From NCBI RefSeq assembly GCF_024323335.1, contig NC_066579.1:352291400-352355399 (forward strand): a stretch of 64,000 nucleotides of DNA, written 5' to 3'. Under the pieces are notes generated by a model that was not told the origin of the DNA, ran no database searches, and worked only from the letters and a program-made list of their open reading frames with translations. The stretch is from Lathyrus oleraceus (taxonomy: Eukaryota; Streptophyta; Magnoliopsida; Fabales; Fabaceae). Each line of letters opens with the position of its first letter. The stretch's first letter is position 1. A program made the translations under genes and the position numbers. Below, one piece after another: positions 10,175 to 21,791 of this stretch.

Positions 10175-11080
10175 ATGCATATCTCTTTTGAAGTAGAAGG
10201 AGCTCAGGAAGGTCTTCAGTGTTGGACTTTCGAGAACAGACTTATGAAGAACCATCCTTTCAGGCAGAAATTAGGAGAGAGGAAGGTAAAATCCATCAAA
10301 AAAATGTTAACCATGGCCAAGCCTTACATCACTTTGGAAGATGAGTTATCTAAGCATTTTGATAATCGACAGAGGCAGGATTATCAAAACGTGTACATTG
10401 TTGCCTTAACCGGAGGAGTACCACAGGAAAACCTCTCATCCAAAGGAACTATGAAGAGGAAGACTGTAGATATGGTGTATGTGTACCGCAAGGAAGTAAG
10501 TACTTTGACATCCTATGTTGGGATTCAGAAAAATTTGGAAGCATTCCCAATGAAAATTTTCCCCTCGTGATCATCGCCATATTTGGAAGTTTAACATATG
10601 TCGGATCCTCGTTGATGGCAGAAGTTCATGTGACATCATGCACTCTGAGTTATTTGAGAAAATGGACCTGAACCGAAGCAGCTTGCTACCATATGTAGGC
10701 TTGGACCTCCAAGCATTCAACGTGACCATAACCCGTCCCTAGGGATATGTTGAACTAATGTTTCCGTTGGTAGTGGAGAAGACATTCGAGCAGTAATTTC
10801 TCAGTTTATTGTTGTTCCTTGAAGGAGTGTTTAGAACTGTATCTTGGGACGGCCCTTCGCAGCCATGCTAGATGTCATTGCCTCTCTGGTCCACCTCAAG
10901 CTTAAATACCACAACCTACAAGGAGAGCCGACAAGAATCTATGCCTACTTGGAGGTAGCAAAGAGGATATACGAGGCAATCCAAAAAGATCAGGGAGAAA
11001 GCATGGCCCTAGAGCTCAAAGTCATTTCCATCATCTGGAAACTCAATAGGATGAGAACTCATCCTCCAAAAAGTAGTTGA
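10175..11080 (+). pseudogene. gypsy gag-protease remnant
   Basis: At 10175-10570 a 131-codon frame keeps the end of a gag capsid domain: GLQCWTFENRLMKNHPFR, then a basic stretch and MAKPYITLEDELSKH. At about 10590-10760, in broken frames, comes the aspartic protease. The expected DNGSS-type active-site stretch reads VDGRSS, followed by a phenylalanine/leucine-rich segment and ITRP. The frame at 10844-11080 keeps the protease end, GRPFAAMLDVIASLVHLKLK and KRIYEAIQKDQGE. Several stops and shifts separate the pieces, and no CCHC knuckle was found. It is not functional. Confidence 0.75.
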
Positions 11081-11299
11081 AGAGGTCATAAAGAGCGAAT
11101 AAATAAGTGGCGGCCATTCCACCTAATTATGTTTCCTATTCTTCAATCATACCAAATGTTATGCTTAAGTCATTTTCCATTTGTATACATATATCGCTAC
11201 CAATAGAAAAATAAAGTGATGTTTTCTAAGACACTGTTTTTTTGTATGAATGTACATAGCAACAGAAAATCCAGGGTACAACCAAAGTTATTGATGCCC

Positions 11300-11552
11300 A
11301 ACACATAAAAGTCAGGGGTGTTGTCAGACACGCTTTATACATTTGAATAAAGCAATCAATTCCCCACATAAAGTCAGAGATTCTATCAGAGATACATTGT
11401 ACATCTAGTTAAAGAAATCAATTCCACACAAAAAGCCAGGGGTTTTGTCGAATACATTTTATACGTCTGGATAAAGAAATCAATTCCCTATATAAAGTTA
11501 GGGGTGTTTTCGGAGATGCTTTGTACGTCTGGCTAAAGCAATCAATCCCTCA
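11300..11552 (+). repeat. four tandem units of about 62 bp
   Basis: Successive units share the frame CACATAAAGTCAGGGGT, then a variable GTCAGAC-like part, ACATTTTATACGTCTGGATAAAG and AATCAATTCCC. The four copies lie end to end and differ by roughly 15-30%, so the array is old. It sits in the non-coding part of the gypsy remnant. Confidence 0.75.
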
Positions 11553-11689
11553 TAGGAAATAACTGCCCACCCTCGTCTAGTAGCTAGCCACTCCAGATAC
11601 CTTTTGGGTTGGCCACTTGTCTACCTCTAACTGGGTCTTCACCTGACAGGGGAAAAGGGAATCAACCTTTGATTAGGAACGGCCCGAGT

Positions 11690-11990
11690 GACATCCACTA
11701 AACTTCGGAGAAAGACCTCGCAAGTTCACAAAGATTTGGAGTTATGCACTTAGGATCACGTCGAATACCTCAAAACAGGTACCAAAAAGTAATAAAGTTC
11801 ATATTTCTTCTTTGTCATAGTGACGTCCAATAAGTTTTGAGAGAAGATCTCATAAGTTCATAAAGACCCGGAGCTATGCATCTGGGATAGTGACAATTTC
11901 CTTAGAACGGAGATGTCCAATCAACTTTGGAGGAAGACCTCGTAAGTTCGCAAAAAAAAAAGTCAGGGTCATGCACTCAGACTCATGCAA
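11690..11990 (+). repeat. three diverged repeats around GACATCCA...CTCGCAAGTTC
   Basis: Copies begin at about 11690, 11820 and 11908. Each reads as GATGTCCAATAAACTTTGGAG-like sequence, AGAAGACCTCGTAAGTTC, a short spacer and TATGCACTCAGGATC-like sequence. Spacing is about 90-130 bp. They are non-coding and part of the same gypsy spacer. Confidence 0.6.
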
Positions 11991-12396
11991 AAACACCTTA
12001 AACAAGTAATAAAGGAATTTTACTAAAAAAGAAGTATTTTATATATACTTTCCCATTACAATGTATTATCAAATAAGTATAAAAAAAGTGGTAAAGGACC
12101 CCGCCAAGCCTACCTCCTCAGAGAAATGATCTTCCCATCTATGACAGTTTGATTCGGCCAAATTCGCTCTATAGAAAGTGTCAAAGGATGGTGAGAATAC
12201 TCTACTTAATCCAAAGCATTTTAAAATGCTTATGAAACCGTCTCAGGGGGGGAAATTGTACAGTAAGCAAATAACTAGGTTAACAAAGCATTCTAAGAGT
12301 GCAAAAGCTTTAATTCCTTGTGACCAATCCCCACACTGCTTCGAAGAACAAATAAAGCTTAATCTTTCATCTTAACATCCTCACCAACTGAGCCAC

Positions 12397-13050
12397 TTAG
12401 TCGGAAAGAGGACCAACGAACTTCAAGGGAAGCAAAGAATCATCATTCACTCTAAAAAGAGAGATAAAAGCTTCATTTTCTTCATGCAGGTGTGTATCCC
12501 ACTGAAGCTTCGGGTAGTGGATATTGTCCTTCATCCGTTTCTTTTCAGCAAGATTCAGACCATAAATCCTCCCAGTGATTGGATGCACCGAGAGCCAAAG
12601 CAACCAAAGCGCGTCGGGCATATATGGCCATATTACCAATTTCTTTCTCCATAATGGGACTAAAGAGGTTATCCAAGTAAGAAAAGTCCTCATCCAATGG
12701 AGGGAGTTGAAGACCTTCATCAGAGTGGGAGCCAGATTCCATCACCAAAGGGCGAGCAGTCCGACAAGGGGTGTTGATGAATCTAACAGGTGTTCGGAAG
12801 CAACATTATTTTTTACCAACCATACTCCCGGCCTAAGAATCTAGAGTTTCTCTTCATTAACCATGCATTCTACACAATACAGAGTAAAATGTATACATTA
12901 GAGACATGCAGGTTAAAATACTATAAAATTCAAAAGAGTCGAGGCTTACCAAAAATGGTTTCTCTGTCTTCTTGAGAACATGCTTTCATCAACAAGCGGA
13001 CATCAATAAGACGCTTTAAATGCTTCTTGTCAGCCTCATTCGGCAACTCC
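12397..13050 (-). pseudogene. antisense reading frame of the gypsy element, exon-like
   Basis: On the strand opposite gag there is an exon-like stretch near 13020-12960 (DKKHLKRLIDVRLLMKAC) ending at a GTAAGC splice donor. A second coding stretch follows from 12748 (SDEGLQLPPLDEDFSYLDNLFSP, shown here in part) and switches frame near 12560 to end at 12397. Tat-lineage gypsy elements are known to carry antisense frames of unknown function between pol and the 3' LTR, and position and strand fit. I cannot name a product. The frameshift makes it inactive. Confidence 0.45.
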
Positions 13051-13803
13051 CACTATATATCGTTGACTTTTGATAAACTTCACCAACTTGTCTTTTTGAT
13101 ACTGAGCCTTTTCAGGGAGATCCTTTTCATTTTATGCGAAAAATTATTCCCAAGCAAAAAGTGACCCTCAGTCTAATTCTTATAGAATAAGTCGGAAAAA
13201 CTTCCCTCCATTCCATTACCAATTATATGAATCACAACATGAGTTTTGAGGATGACGAAGGTTACTAGGAAGAATCGATCTTCAAAGGGCAGGAGCTCCG
13301 AGAGAGGTTCGAACCCATGAATAATCGGCTTGAAGCGGAGTAATCTTATACCCCTAGTATAGGAAGCTGAGTTATGAAGATATATTTAGAGGTGGAGGAA
13401 GAGATACACACAAGGTCTTCCATTCAAATACTCACACCAATACTAGTAGAATCTCATGTATGCCTAGCATGAAGGGTGAATTTGCGAAAGAGCCATGGCC
13501 AGATGTTTCAGAACCTCTATCTCAAAAGTAGTAAGAGGGAGACGAAGGCCCATGATGGAGACGAAGGGCATAATGACCTTCTTCGTTATTTTCTGCTTTT
13601 CGAGTTTATTTTAGTTTTTGTGTGTCGCTCTGATAGTGTAACACTGGGATGAGTTACCTATTTCTGATTGTGTTTCTAAGGTTTTGGATTATTGATTTAA
13701 ATGAAGTTGAATTATATTTTCTTGAGAAAATTAAAGTAATCATTATGTTTTGAATTCCACTGCTTTATTATAATCTTTTTTAGTAAGATGCATGTTGAGA
13801 ATG

Positions 13804-13875
13804 TGTAACACCATTTTTGAGAAAATTATTCCGCATATTTTGTTAAATAAAGAGTTTGGAGTTTAGGGTGTTACA
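13804..13875. mobile_element. 72-bp mini-element with TGTAACACC/GGTGTTACA ends
   Basis: Nine-base perfect inverted ends TGTAACACC and GGTGTTACA enclose 54 bp. Such ends are typical of chromovirus LTRs, so this may be an internally deleted solo LTR or a tiny inverted-repeat element. No target duplication was found at the flanks (GAATG / GTTAA). Confidence 0.4.
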
Positions 13876-13965
13876 GTTAACATTGCAGACCCCCACTCCA
13901 CCTTGTCGGAAGCAACAATCTGCCATCACCACCATTCATATACTCATTTCTAGTTCTCAAACAAA
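13876..13965 (+). repeat. U5-like terminal segment, copy 2
   Basis: This is the partner of 9725-9812 in the same orientation. It begins GTTAACATTGCAG and follows the 72-bp mini-element directly. Its U3 side is not recognisable. Confidence 0.6.
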
Positions 13966-14008
13966 ATATTTTTCTTTAATTTAGTTTCCAGTTTTCCCAA
14001 TAGGTTGG

Positions 14009-16600
14009 TTTTTTTTTAATAATGATATATAGAAGAAAAAAACATTACAAAATGGAGAGGGGGAGCTTTATCGAAATCCTCTCAAGTAGAAACAAACCTA
14101 AAGAAAGGCAAATCAAGCCTATTATTTACAAAATTTGCCCTAAAAAAGAAAGGTATTTAAGTAAAACGAGTAGAATGAGTAATAGTTAGTCCTATATTTG
14201 CGAGGGCATATGTACAACTATTATCTTCTTTAAAGATGTGACAAACTACAAAATTTCAATTCGAGACTATATTTATGCAATTAATCCATATGTTTCTAAT
14301 TTGCCAAGGCACTCTAAAAGGTGGTTTGAAAGCTTTGACCATAACCGTCGAATTCGTTTCTAACCAAATATTGTGTCAGCTCTTCTCATAAGCAAACTCA
14401 ATTGCTAACATAGCACCCGAGAGTTTGGCAATGAGAGAATTCGACACTCCCAAAAAAGAAGCAAAAGCTTCCAAAAAACCACCATCATTGTCTCTAGCAA
14501 TGCCACCACAAGTAGAATTTCCCGAAGGAGAAATGGATGCTCCATCACAATTTAATTTTATCCAATTTCTAGAAGGAGGATGCCAAATAACCTCAATGAT
14601 ATTGGGGGCTTTCGGGGGCCGAATAATAACCTTAAAACTATTGGGAATCACAAAATCTCGAATGCTTAAATGGGAAGCATAAGTAACAAAACTCCTAGCA
14701 ATTGAGACAATAGCCATAATATAAGAAATGAAAGAGGAAGTTTTAAAAAACTGTCTTTAAATATTACCATGTTTCTAGCCATCCAAATAGAGTTAAAAAT
14801 GTGAATGATCACAACATTAGAGATAATCTTACAATGATCTGACCCAGACTTGCCGCAAAAATGCCAAATGTATGTCCATCCTTGAATGAAGGAATTAATG
14901 TTGAGAGTGGTCTTCAACCAACTCCAAATATTTGTCGCATACTCACATTCAAATAACAAGTGATTTGTTGTTTCCTCCGCCATACTACAAAGATCACATC
15001 TAGAAGGGAAAGAGAAACTTCTTCTTTTCCATTGTTCATCATAGGCAATTTGTTATGAAGAAGCTGCCACACCATACAAGATTTTGAAGGTGGTATCGAC
15101 TTAGACCAAACCCAACTCCACCAATCCTTTTGTATGCCTCTAACACACTTAAAGTCGAAAGCAAATTTTAAGGATAAATCACTAATACGAGAGAGGTTCC
15201 ATATTCTCTTGTCCGACCTAAGGTTGAAAGGAATGTGACTATTTTTAATACGCATCTGGAGAGAAAGAGGAATAGGGATGGAAGATTTAGAAAAATCCCA
15301 TATGCCACATTAACAATAATCTTGCTGACCTTGTGGTCAACAATCGAATATGGATCCTAGATGTCATGAAATAAAGGAGAACCACATAAACTATCAAACC
15401 AAAAGCTGATGGAGCTTCCGTTGCCAAGACACCATGAAGAATTCTCAATAACATAAGTAATCTTTTTCTTAACACTCATCTAAATGGAAGAGAAGATATG
15501 TTGATTGATGAATTTGTTATTTCTTAGAACTCTTTGCCTGAGAAGAGAAGCCCAAGTTTTAGTCGAGTTATGAATATCTCAGGCAAGCTTCAAATTTGAC
15601 GCTTCATTTATCCCGATAATCGACCTAAGCCAAAGGACACCTTTCTCTAAAGGATTACAAATGTTTTTCCATGTCACTGTTACCACCTTATTTTTTATTT
15701 TTTCCCTACTCCTGATGAATCTTTTCACCGCATGCTCAAGGTCTCGAACAAGAGAAATCGGCCATGCATAAATGGACATGCTATGAGTTAGCATGCCTTG
15801 AACGATGGACTTAACCTACTCCATTCTACCTGCAAATGATAACAAATAGCCGTTCCAAGAAGCTAGTTTATTAATTACTTTGTCAGTAATAGGTTGCAAG
15901 TAGACATTATTTGATCTGCCTTTGAATATGGATACTCCAAGATAATTGAAGGGAGTAGTCCCTTTATTGAAACCAGAAAACTCAACAAGAATATTAAGTC
16001 TAGAGGATGTCATGACTCCTCCAAATATGAAATACTTGATGTGGTTTTCCATTTACCCATAAGAAACTGCATATTCTTCGAAAGTAGAAATGAGGCTTTT
16101 GATGTTTGAAATTTTACCTTTGGAAAGATGAATACATCATCAACAAAAAAATGAGGGAAGGCACTGTGATCTTCCTCGGCCCAATAATTAACTCCAGCTT
16201 TTTAGAAGAGTCTAATTGAAGAATCTTTATGCTAAGAACATCTTCAGCTAGACAGAACAGGAGAGGAGAGAGCGGATCGCCTTGACGGAAGCCACGCGAG
16301 AAATTGAAATAACTGTGTAGAACCCTATTGATATTAATGGACATATGCGCCAATTGAAGAATGTTGTTAATCCATAGATAAGACTTGTTGTTGAAAACGA
16401 ACTTATGAAGAACTTTCAAAAGGAAATGTCAGTTGAGGGTATCAAAAGCCTTTGAAATGTCCACCTTAAAGCCCAAGTTACTGCACCATGCTTTAGAATT
16501 AAGCAAGTTAATTACTTCGGAAGCTAAACCAACACAATCATGAATATGTTTACATTGGATGAATCCTCGCTGCTCCTGAGTAACCATATTATTAAAGTAA
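14009..16600 (-). mobile_element. 5'-truncated L1-type LINE relic (RT, zf-RVT, RNase H)
   Basis: Read on the minus strand from about 16590 the order is RT (QEQRGFIQCKHIHDCVGLAS, then VDISKAFDTLN and RQGDPLSPLLFCLAEDVLS near 16260), the RT metal box as FVDD near 16140, RT thumb (ASWNGYLLSFAGRME near 15850), zf-RVT-type segment (PPSKSCMVWQLLHNKLP near 15080, TTNHLLFECEYATNIWSW near 14940), and RNase H (RNWIKLNCDGASISPSGNST near 14560). A T run at 14009-14017 on the plus strand marks the poly(A) end. Endonuclease and early RT are missing. The frame breaks at least six times and contains stops. It is a dead copy, 5'-truncated as is usual for LINEs. Confidence 0.85.
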
Positions 16601-16794
16601 TAAAGAAATTACATCTCTTTAAATATATATTTTTTGAAAATAAATTAAAACGATTAAACATACAGAAATAAATTTTATAAGATTTATAAATCTAATTACT
16701 TTTTCGAAAAAGTAAAATAGAAATACTTATTTAAAACGATAGATCATTCAAATAATAAAAAATATTATTTTTTAAATAAATAGTCAAGAGTCCA

Positions 16795-17330
16795 ATATTT
16801 TTTTAACTGAAAAAAGATCTGATTAAAAAGGAAAAGACTACAAAAAGAGAGGGGAGCCAAATCAAACCCCCTCGAAAGGATTGGAAAATATGAAGCTAAG
16901 AAAGTCAAGCTTTTCACAAATTACATGAGGGGACTTAAAGGAGGAGCAGTGTTCCACAACAACAAGACAGAAATGTCCAAACCTAGATAGACCATCATAT
17001 CAGCACATTGATTTCCCTTGCGATAAATATAAGAAATGAATAAAAACATCAATCTAAGAAGCCATTTACAATTCAACCTACGATTTCTCAATCTCCAAGG
17101 CACCAAAGAAAAATCCCTTAAAGCAAATAAGGAGATAGTCGAGTCCGTCTTCATCTCTAACCACAATTTGGTCTAACTTCTAGAGTGAACAATTTCAATA
17201 CGTTGTGCCACAAAAAACTCAGAATAAAAAGAAGAACATTCAATATTATCAACAAAACCCAAAAGAAAGTCAGTATAGTAATCATGAAGTCTAACAGAGT
17301 CCAATTCTTGATATTACATATGAAATAAAT
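16795..17330 (-). mobile_element. second LINE 3'-end fragment (RNase H)
   Basis: A minus-strand frame at 17166-16921 reads WLEMKTDSTISL, VPWRLRNRRLNCKW and YRKGNQCADMMVYLGL, the C-terminal half of the plant LINE RNase H domain. The 3' side (16795-16880) has a T run and a GAGAGGGGAGCC block resembling that of the neighbouring LINE at 14030-14080, so both belong to related families. It is a separate, heavily truncated insertion. Confidence 0.7.
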
Positions 17331-18849
17331 TTGATTGAGAAGAGAAAATCAACCTTATATATTTTGTAGTTTCCTTTTTTAATAAAGGTAAATTATCAAA
17401 TAAACATTTTATAGATTCATGACCAAAAATAATTATCACTAAACGATAGTAAAATTTCATATTTACTACCTTCAAATTAAAATATAAAATATAAGTTCAA
17501 AGAATAGTTAATGTATAGTATACATTTTAAATCAGATCCATCGATTTTAAATTACCATTTTCATTTATATTTAATAATAAAAAGTAAAAAAGTACAATGA
17601 CTTTTGTTTGAATTTTTTAATTAAAATTTGAATTTTCTCTCCTGCCTGCGGTATAATATAGGTATATATGTACATACTAAACTGCATATACCCATCTACA
17701 TTAATTTATATAAGTCTTTTTTGGAATAATGTTTATACACACTTTTCTGACATTTATATATTTACGATTTTTTCTTTAAAAAGTACATATTTACAATTTT
17801 TGACTTAATATCAATTTTTATCTTTCTTTCCCTCTTCCAGCTGGATTCTAACATATGCATTCTAGATATATTTTATACTATTTCTTTGACTCAAATTATA
17901 AAATATGAAGTAATTGTATCCTAATTAAAAAATATAATTAACTTTAAGTTTTAATTATAATTTTGACTCATTTATTTATGAATTTGATTTTTATATTTTA
18001 AATTTAAATAATTTTGATTTTGTTTTTATATTTTTATATTTAAAATTAATAATATTTTCTTTTTTTAAAATGAAAGTTTTTCGTGAAACACCGTAAAAAA
18101 AATTTATTTTGAATTTTTATAAGTACAAATATAAATTAAAAAATAAATGCTTCATTAATTTTTCAAAAAAATATGAAAAAAATATCAAAATTGCTTGAAT
18201 TTAAAATAGAAGGATAAATTATTTGAAATAGATCAATTGAGAGAGTAAAATTATAATTTAATCATAATTTTATATTAAAATAAATATTATAAATTATTTA
18301 ACAAAAAATTATTTATCAATAATTTAAAAAATATTAATAAAAATATTGAGAAAAATAAAATAATAAATAATAAATGTTATAATAAACAACAAAAAATATT
18401 TTTTTATCAAGATAAAAAATATTTTGTTGATATTATAAAAACCATATTTTATTAAAATTGATATATAATTTAAAACGGAGAATATTACAAGAATATGTAG
18501 TCGGTTTTCAAATGTCTTAAAACCATATTTTAAGTTTTCTATATACATATACATCTTAATCATTGAAAATGACATTTTCAAAAAACTGGCCCACTTAAAA
18601 GTGACCTTTATATATAATAATCATAATAAAAAATATATATAATAATTACATGGTAGGCATCTGTCTAAAGCAGTTATATAAATCAATAAAATATCATATA
18701 TTATATCATTTAGAATAAATAAATAAATAAAATAATAATTGTTGGGCATATCTCTAGCAATCATCACCCGAATAATTCCAAATGAAACAGCGGGCTTATT
18801 CCAATACCAAAACCATCCATTATTTTTCAACCCATAACAAAATCGCTTT
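17331..18849. other. AT-rich upstream region of the FLZ gene
   Basis: No credible coding sequence was seen; long A/T runs and short AT-only frames account for every open stretch. The last 200 bp are less AT-rich and probably include the proximal promoter of the FLZ gene. Confidence 0.6.
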
Positions 18850-18856
18850 TATAAAA
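18850..18856 (+). promoter_or_regulatory. TATA box of the FLZ gene
   Basis: TATAAAA lies 108 bp before the ATG at 18958, followed by a CT/CA-rich leader typical of a plant 5' UTR. Transcription would start near 18880. Confidence 0.6.
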
Positions 18857-18957
18857 AGCCATCACTCTCATTAAAACCCTTCACAAATTCATTCTCATTT
18901 TCTTCAAACAACAATTCTAATATAACTCACAAAATTTTATAGATCATTGTTTTCAGC

Positions 18958-19811
18958 ATGTTGGGTAAGAGATCCCAGCACTTGATCCGAAAATTTTCAG
19001 AATTGTTAGTGTTCGGTGAAACTGCCACCGCGCTTTTGGACACAATCGGAAGTCCAAGAAGCCCGTTTGAAATGAATTCAAGGATGCAAATTCAATCACC
19101 GAAATTTGGTGGTGGTGGTGTTGGTCTTGGAATTGTGGTGGCTCTTGATAAATCCGAGGAAACCGGATACGAGGTTGTTCCAAAACAACATGTTTGTACA
19201 TCACCAATCCCAATTCAAAAGCATCAACAGAATCGATTATTTGAAAACGCGATTCTTGTTGGAAGTCCTGAAGATTACACGTACGTTACATACCGTGATG
19301 AATCCAACAAACCCGTCACTAAGGTTTTTTATGATGCGGGTGAAGAAAGTGGAATTTTGAGACATGATTATTATTATAATAATAATAATACCTCAAAAAA
19401 CAACAACAACAACAACAACGTTGGTGTTTTTCGAAGATCCCCTCCAACACAAACTTTTCTGGAAGCTGAACCGTCGTTTCTCACTTTGGATTTTCTCAAT
19501 TCCTGTCATTTATGCAAAATGAATCTAGATGGCAAAGACATATTCATGTACAGGTATTTTCTTTGTTCTAACTGTTTTAGTGATAGAAATTTCACCATAT
19601 CCGAACCATGTCTCGCATATGTCTTTGTCTTTGCGGAACTATCAACTGAGTTAATTTTTTTCTGTACAGAGGAGAGAAAGGATTTTGTAGCACAGAGTGT
19701 CGTTCGAAGCAAATAATGATGGATGAGAGAAAAGAGAAGTGTAGATCAGAAGCTTCAAGTTCTTCATACACAAAGGATCAAATGTTTTCAACAGGAATTA
19801 TGGCACTTTAG
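18958..19811 (+). CDS. FCS-like zinc finger (FLZ, DUF581) protein, two exons
   Basis: Exons are 18958-19553 and 19670-19811, with a 116-nt GT-AG intron in phase 2, giving 245 aa. The C-terminal FLZ domain begins FLNSCHLCKMNLDGKDIFMY and continues across the intron with RGEKGFCSTECRSKQ. The zinc-binding cysteines are residues 183, 186, 205 and 209. The intron falls right after FMYR, a position conserved in this family. FLZ proteins are plant-specific scaffolds that bind SnRK1 kinase subunits through this domain and tune sugar and stress signalling. The N-terminal start MLGKRSQHLIRKFSELLVF is typical. A Tyr/Asn-rich low-complexity stretch (residues about 137-155) is coded by AAT and AAC runs. 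With its TATA box and poly(A) signal it looks intact and is the best-supported cellular gene here. The exact paralogue cannot be named. Confidence 0.93.
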
Positions 19812-19928
19812 CACTTTATGATTAAGGTTTATACTAGATATGAAAATTAAGATACTTTGGTCTAAACCAAAAGGAATTTTTGATCGAAAAAGTTATAGAG
19901 ATTTTGTTAATTTTTGAAACATAATTAT

Positions 19929-19934
19929 AATAAA
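19929..19934 (+). terminator. candidate poly(A) signal of the FLZ gene
   Basis: AATAAA lies 118 nt after the stop codon at 19809-19811, followed by a T-rich stretch. A second AATAAA lies near 20106. Confidence 0.45.
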
Positions 19935-21160
19935 TTGTTTCTTCTTTTTTATTTGGCAATTTTCTGTTGCAGAGGATTATGAACTTGGGATCTCGATTGC
20001 ACAGATTTTGTATGTTCTGTCCAAAACAAGAACTTGTTTAATCGGATATTTTCTGATTTCGAATTTTCTATTTCCTTTGCTTGCTGATTGTTTTTCCTTT
20101 CCAGTTGAATAAAGACAGAGACAAGTTAAAAAATAAACGACAAAAAATTGTTGGAAATTGTTTGCAAGTTAAATGGTTCAACCCACGTGGGTTATTTGGT
20201 GAATTATAGGGTCACTGTTTGAACTGAGTGACTAAATCCGATTAAATCCAATAACTCGATTGAATAATCGGTATCTATAATAATATTATATGATTATTAA
20301 ATCAATCGAACCGAATGACTCCGTCTTTAAAAAAAATCACAACATCTACAAAATTTTAAATTTTCAAAATATCATATTTTTACGATTTCATTATTAAAAT
20401 TCTAATTCTAAACATAATTATCGCGCACAACAAAATACAAATTTAAATAAATTTTACACAAAATCTAATTGCAACATAAATTAAATGACAAAATAACTCG
20501 CAATGTCTAATAAATTTAGTTTCAATAAGGAAATTTGTTTTAAATAAATTTTGAAGAAAATCTATTTATATTTTAATGTTAAAATTTTTAAAAAATTATC
20601 ATAAAACAGTAGTGTTTTGTCTAAGAAAAAAACAAGTATTTAACTCGATAGTTCTCCAATTTTATCGATTTTGATCGGTTCTGTCCGATTTTCATTGGTT
20701 CAATAGCTTATCTGATCCAACAATCAAACTAGATCGATGACCTATCTGATTCTCGGTTGAACCAATTTGACTGACCGATTCGGTCAAGTTTTTAAAATAC
20801 TGTTAAAATTAGAATCATGCATATAAACATTTTTTTAATAGTATTTTAAGCACTATTTAAATTTTCTTAGAAGTCTACACGAAAGAATATTCAGGTTAAT
20901 TCAACATATTTTTAGTTTGCACAATACAAATAAAAACTTGAAGGTAGAGAAGTAAAAAATCTGGAATTTAGAAGGAAAATGATAGTGTTCGATTTTTTTT
21001 TTTATATCATTTTAATATTTCAATAACTATTATGTGGCTTTCACATATTTTTAAATATATTAACTATTTTATCAAATTAAATGTCTTAAATAATTAAGTG
21101 ATCAAATAAATTTAAATGATTAATTATATATCATTTAAAAATTAATTAATTAATTGAGAA
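19935..21160. other. intergenic region with GGTTCRACCGA-type degenerate repeat
   Basis: There is no coding sequence. Between about 20160 and 20810, motifs of the type CGGTTCTG, GGTTGAACCAA and GACCGATTCGGTC cluster at both ends of an AT-rich core. This resembles a decayed inverted-repeat element common in legumes, but I could not define its ends. Confidence 0.35.
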
Positions 21161-21791
21161 TGTGCTTAAATATGAGTGGATATCAGAATGACCCATTTCA
21201 GAATAATGAAAACTCTAATTGGTCATCACTTTATAAATAGGCTATAGTCCTTAATATAATATACACAAACAATTTATCTCTTCTTTCCATCTAAAGAGTA
21301 TTCAAGATATTAAGAGCATCAGTTGAGGAAGAACCACACAAGTCATTACATATTTGTTGTTTGTCTAATCTTCAGGATTATCGTCAACATAAACTTTCTC
21401 AATGGATTCAGGTATTTCTAAACTAACTTGTAGATCATTTAATTTTATACATGGTTGTATAATTATCTGACTTCTGCATTGGATTATATGTTATACTTTG
21501 CTGAGCATATATATTCGATTAACTGTTATTGATTTAATTCTAATAGAGAGTTTAAATTATGTATTCTTTTAAGAATTTAAAATAGTCTATTATAAACGAT
21601 TTTGTTTCACAGGATTGCAACCCTTGATAAAATACATTTTCACTAAGTATTACAACACTTCACACTAAGTGTTACAACTTTTTACTAAGTATTACAACTA
21701 TTCAAATTCACACTCTTTAACCGATTATTGCAACTCTTCCTACTAAGTATTACATGTAAGTATTATAGAGTGCGGAATCCAGGTGAGTGAT
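21161..21791 (+). other. promoter-like, repeat-rich flank of the Athila-like element
   Basis: ACTTTATAAATAGG near 21228 resembles a TATA box. It is followed by a leader-like stretch and ATGGATTCAG next to GTATTTC near 21402, but no continuing coding frame was found. From about 21640 to 21760 a 25-30 bp motif (TACTAAGTATTACAAC) occurs four times. It could be a remnant of a retrotransposon LTR. Confidence 0.3.

Larger units (their letters stand above)
9630..13965 (+). mobile_element. degenerate Tat-type Ty3/gypsy retrotransposon, pol-less
   Basis: The left end has the look of an LTR R/U5: a TATATAGAG box near 9636, then the ACTTGAGCGTTAGAGTG segment near 9710 and GCAGCTTCCCC. This is the arrangement seen in legume Tat-like gypsy LTRs. 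Gag and protease remnants follow (10175-11080), then repeats, an antisense reading frame, and a second copy of the U5-like segment at 13876-13965. No RT, RNase H or integrase was seen in about 4.3 kb, so it is either a deleted copy or a non-autonomous form. Outer edges are approximate. Confidence 0.55.

Noticed and set aside
18324..18581. 85-codon minus-strand frame rich in Ile/Phe/Tyr
   Set aside because: Pure consequence of extreme AT content; no domain or start context.
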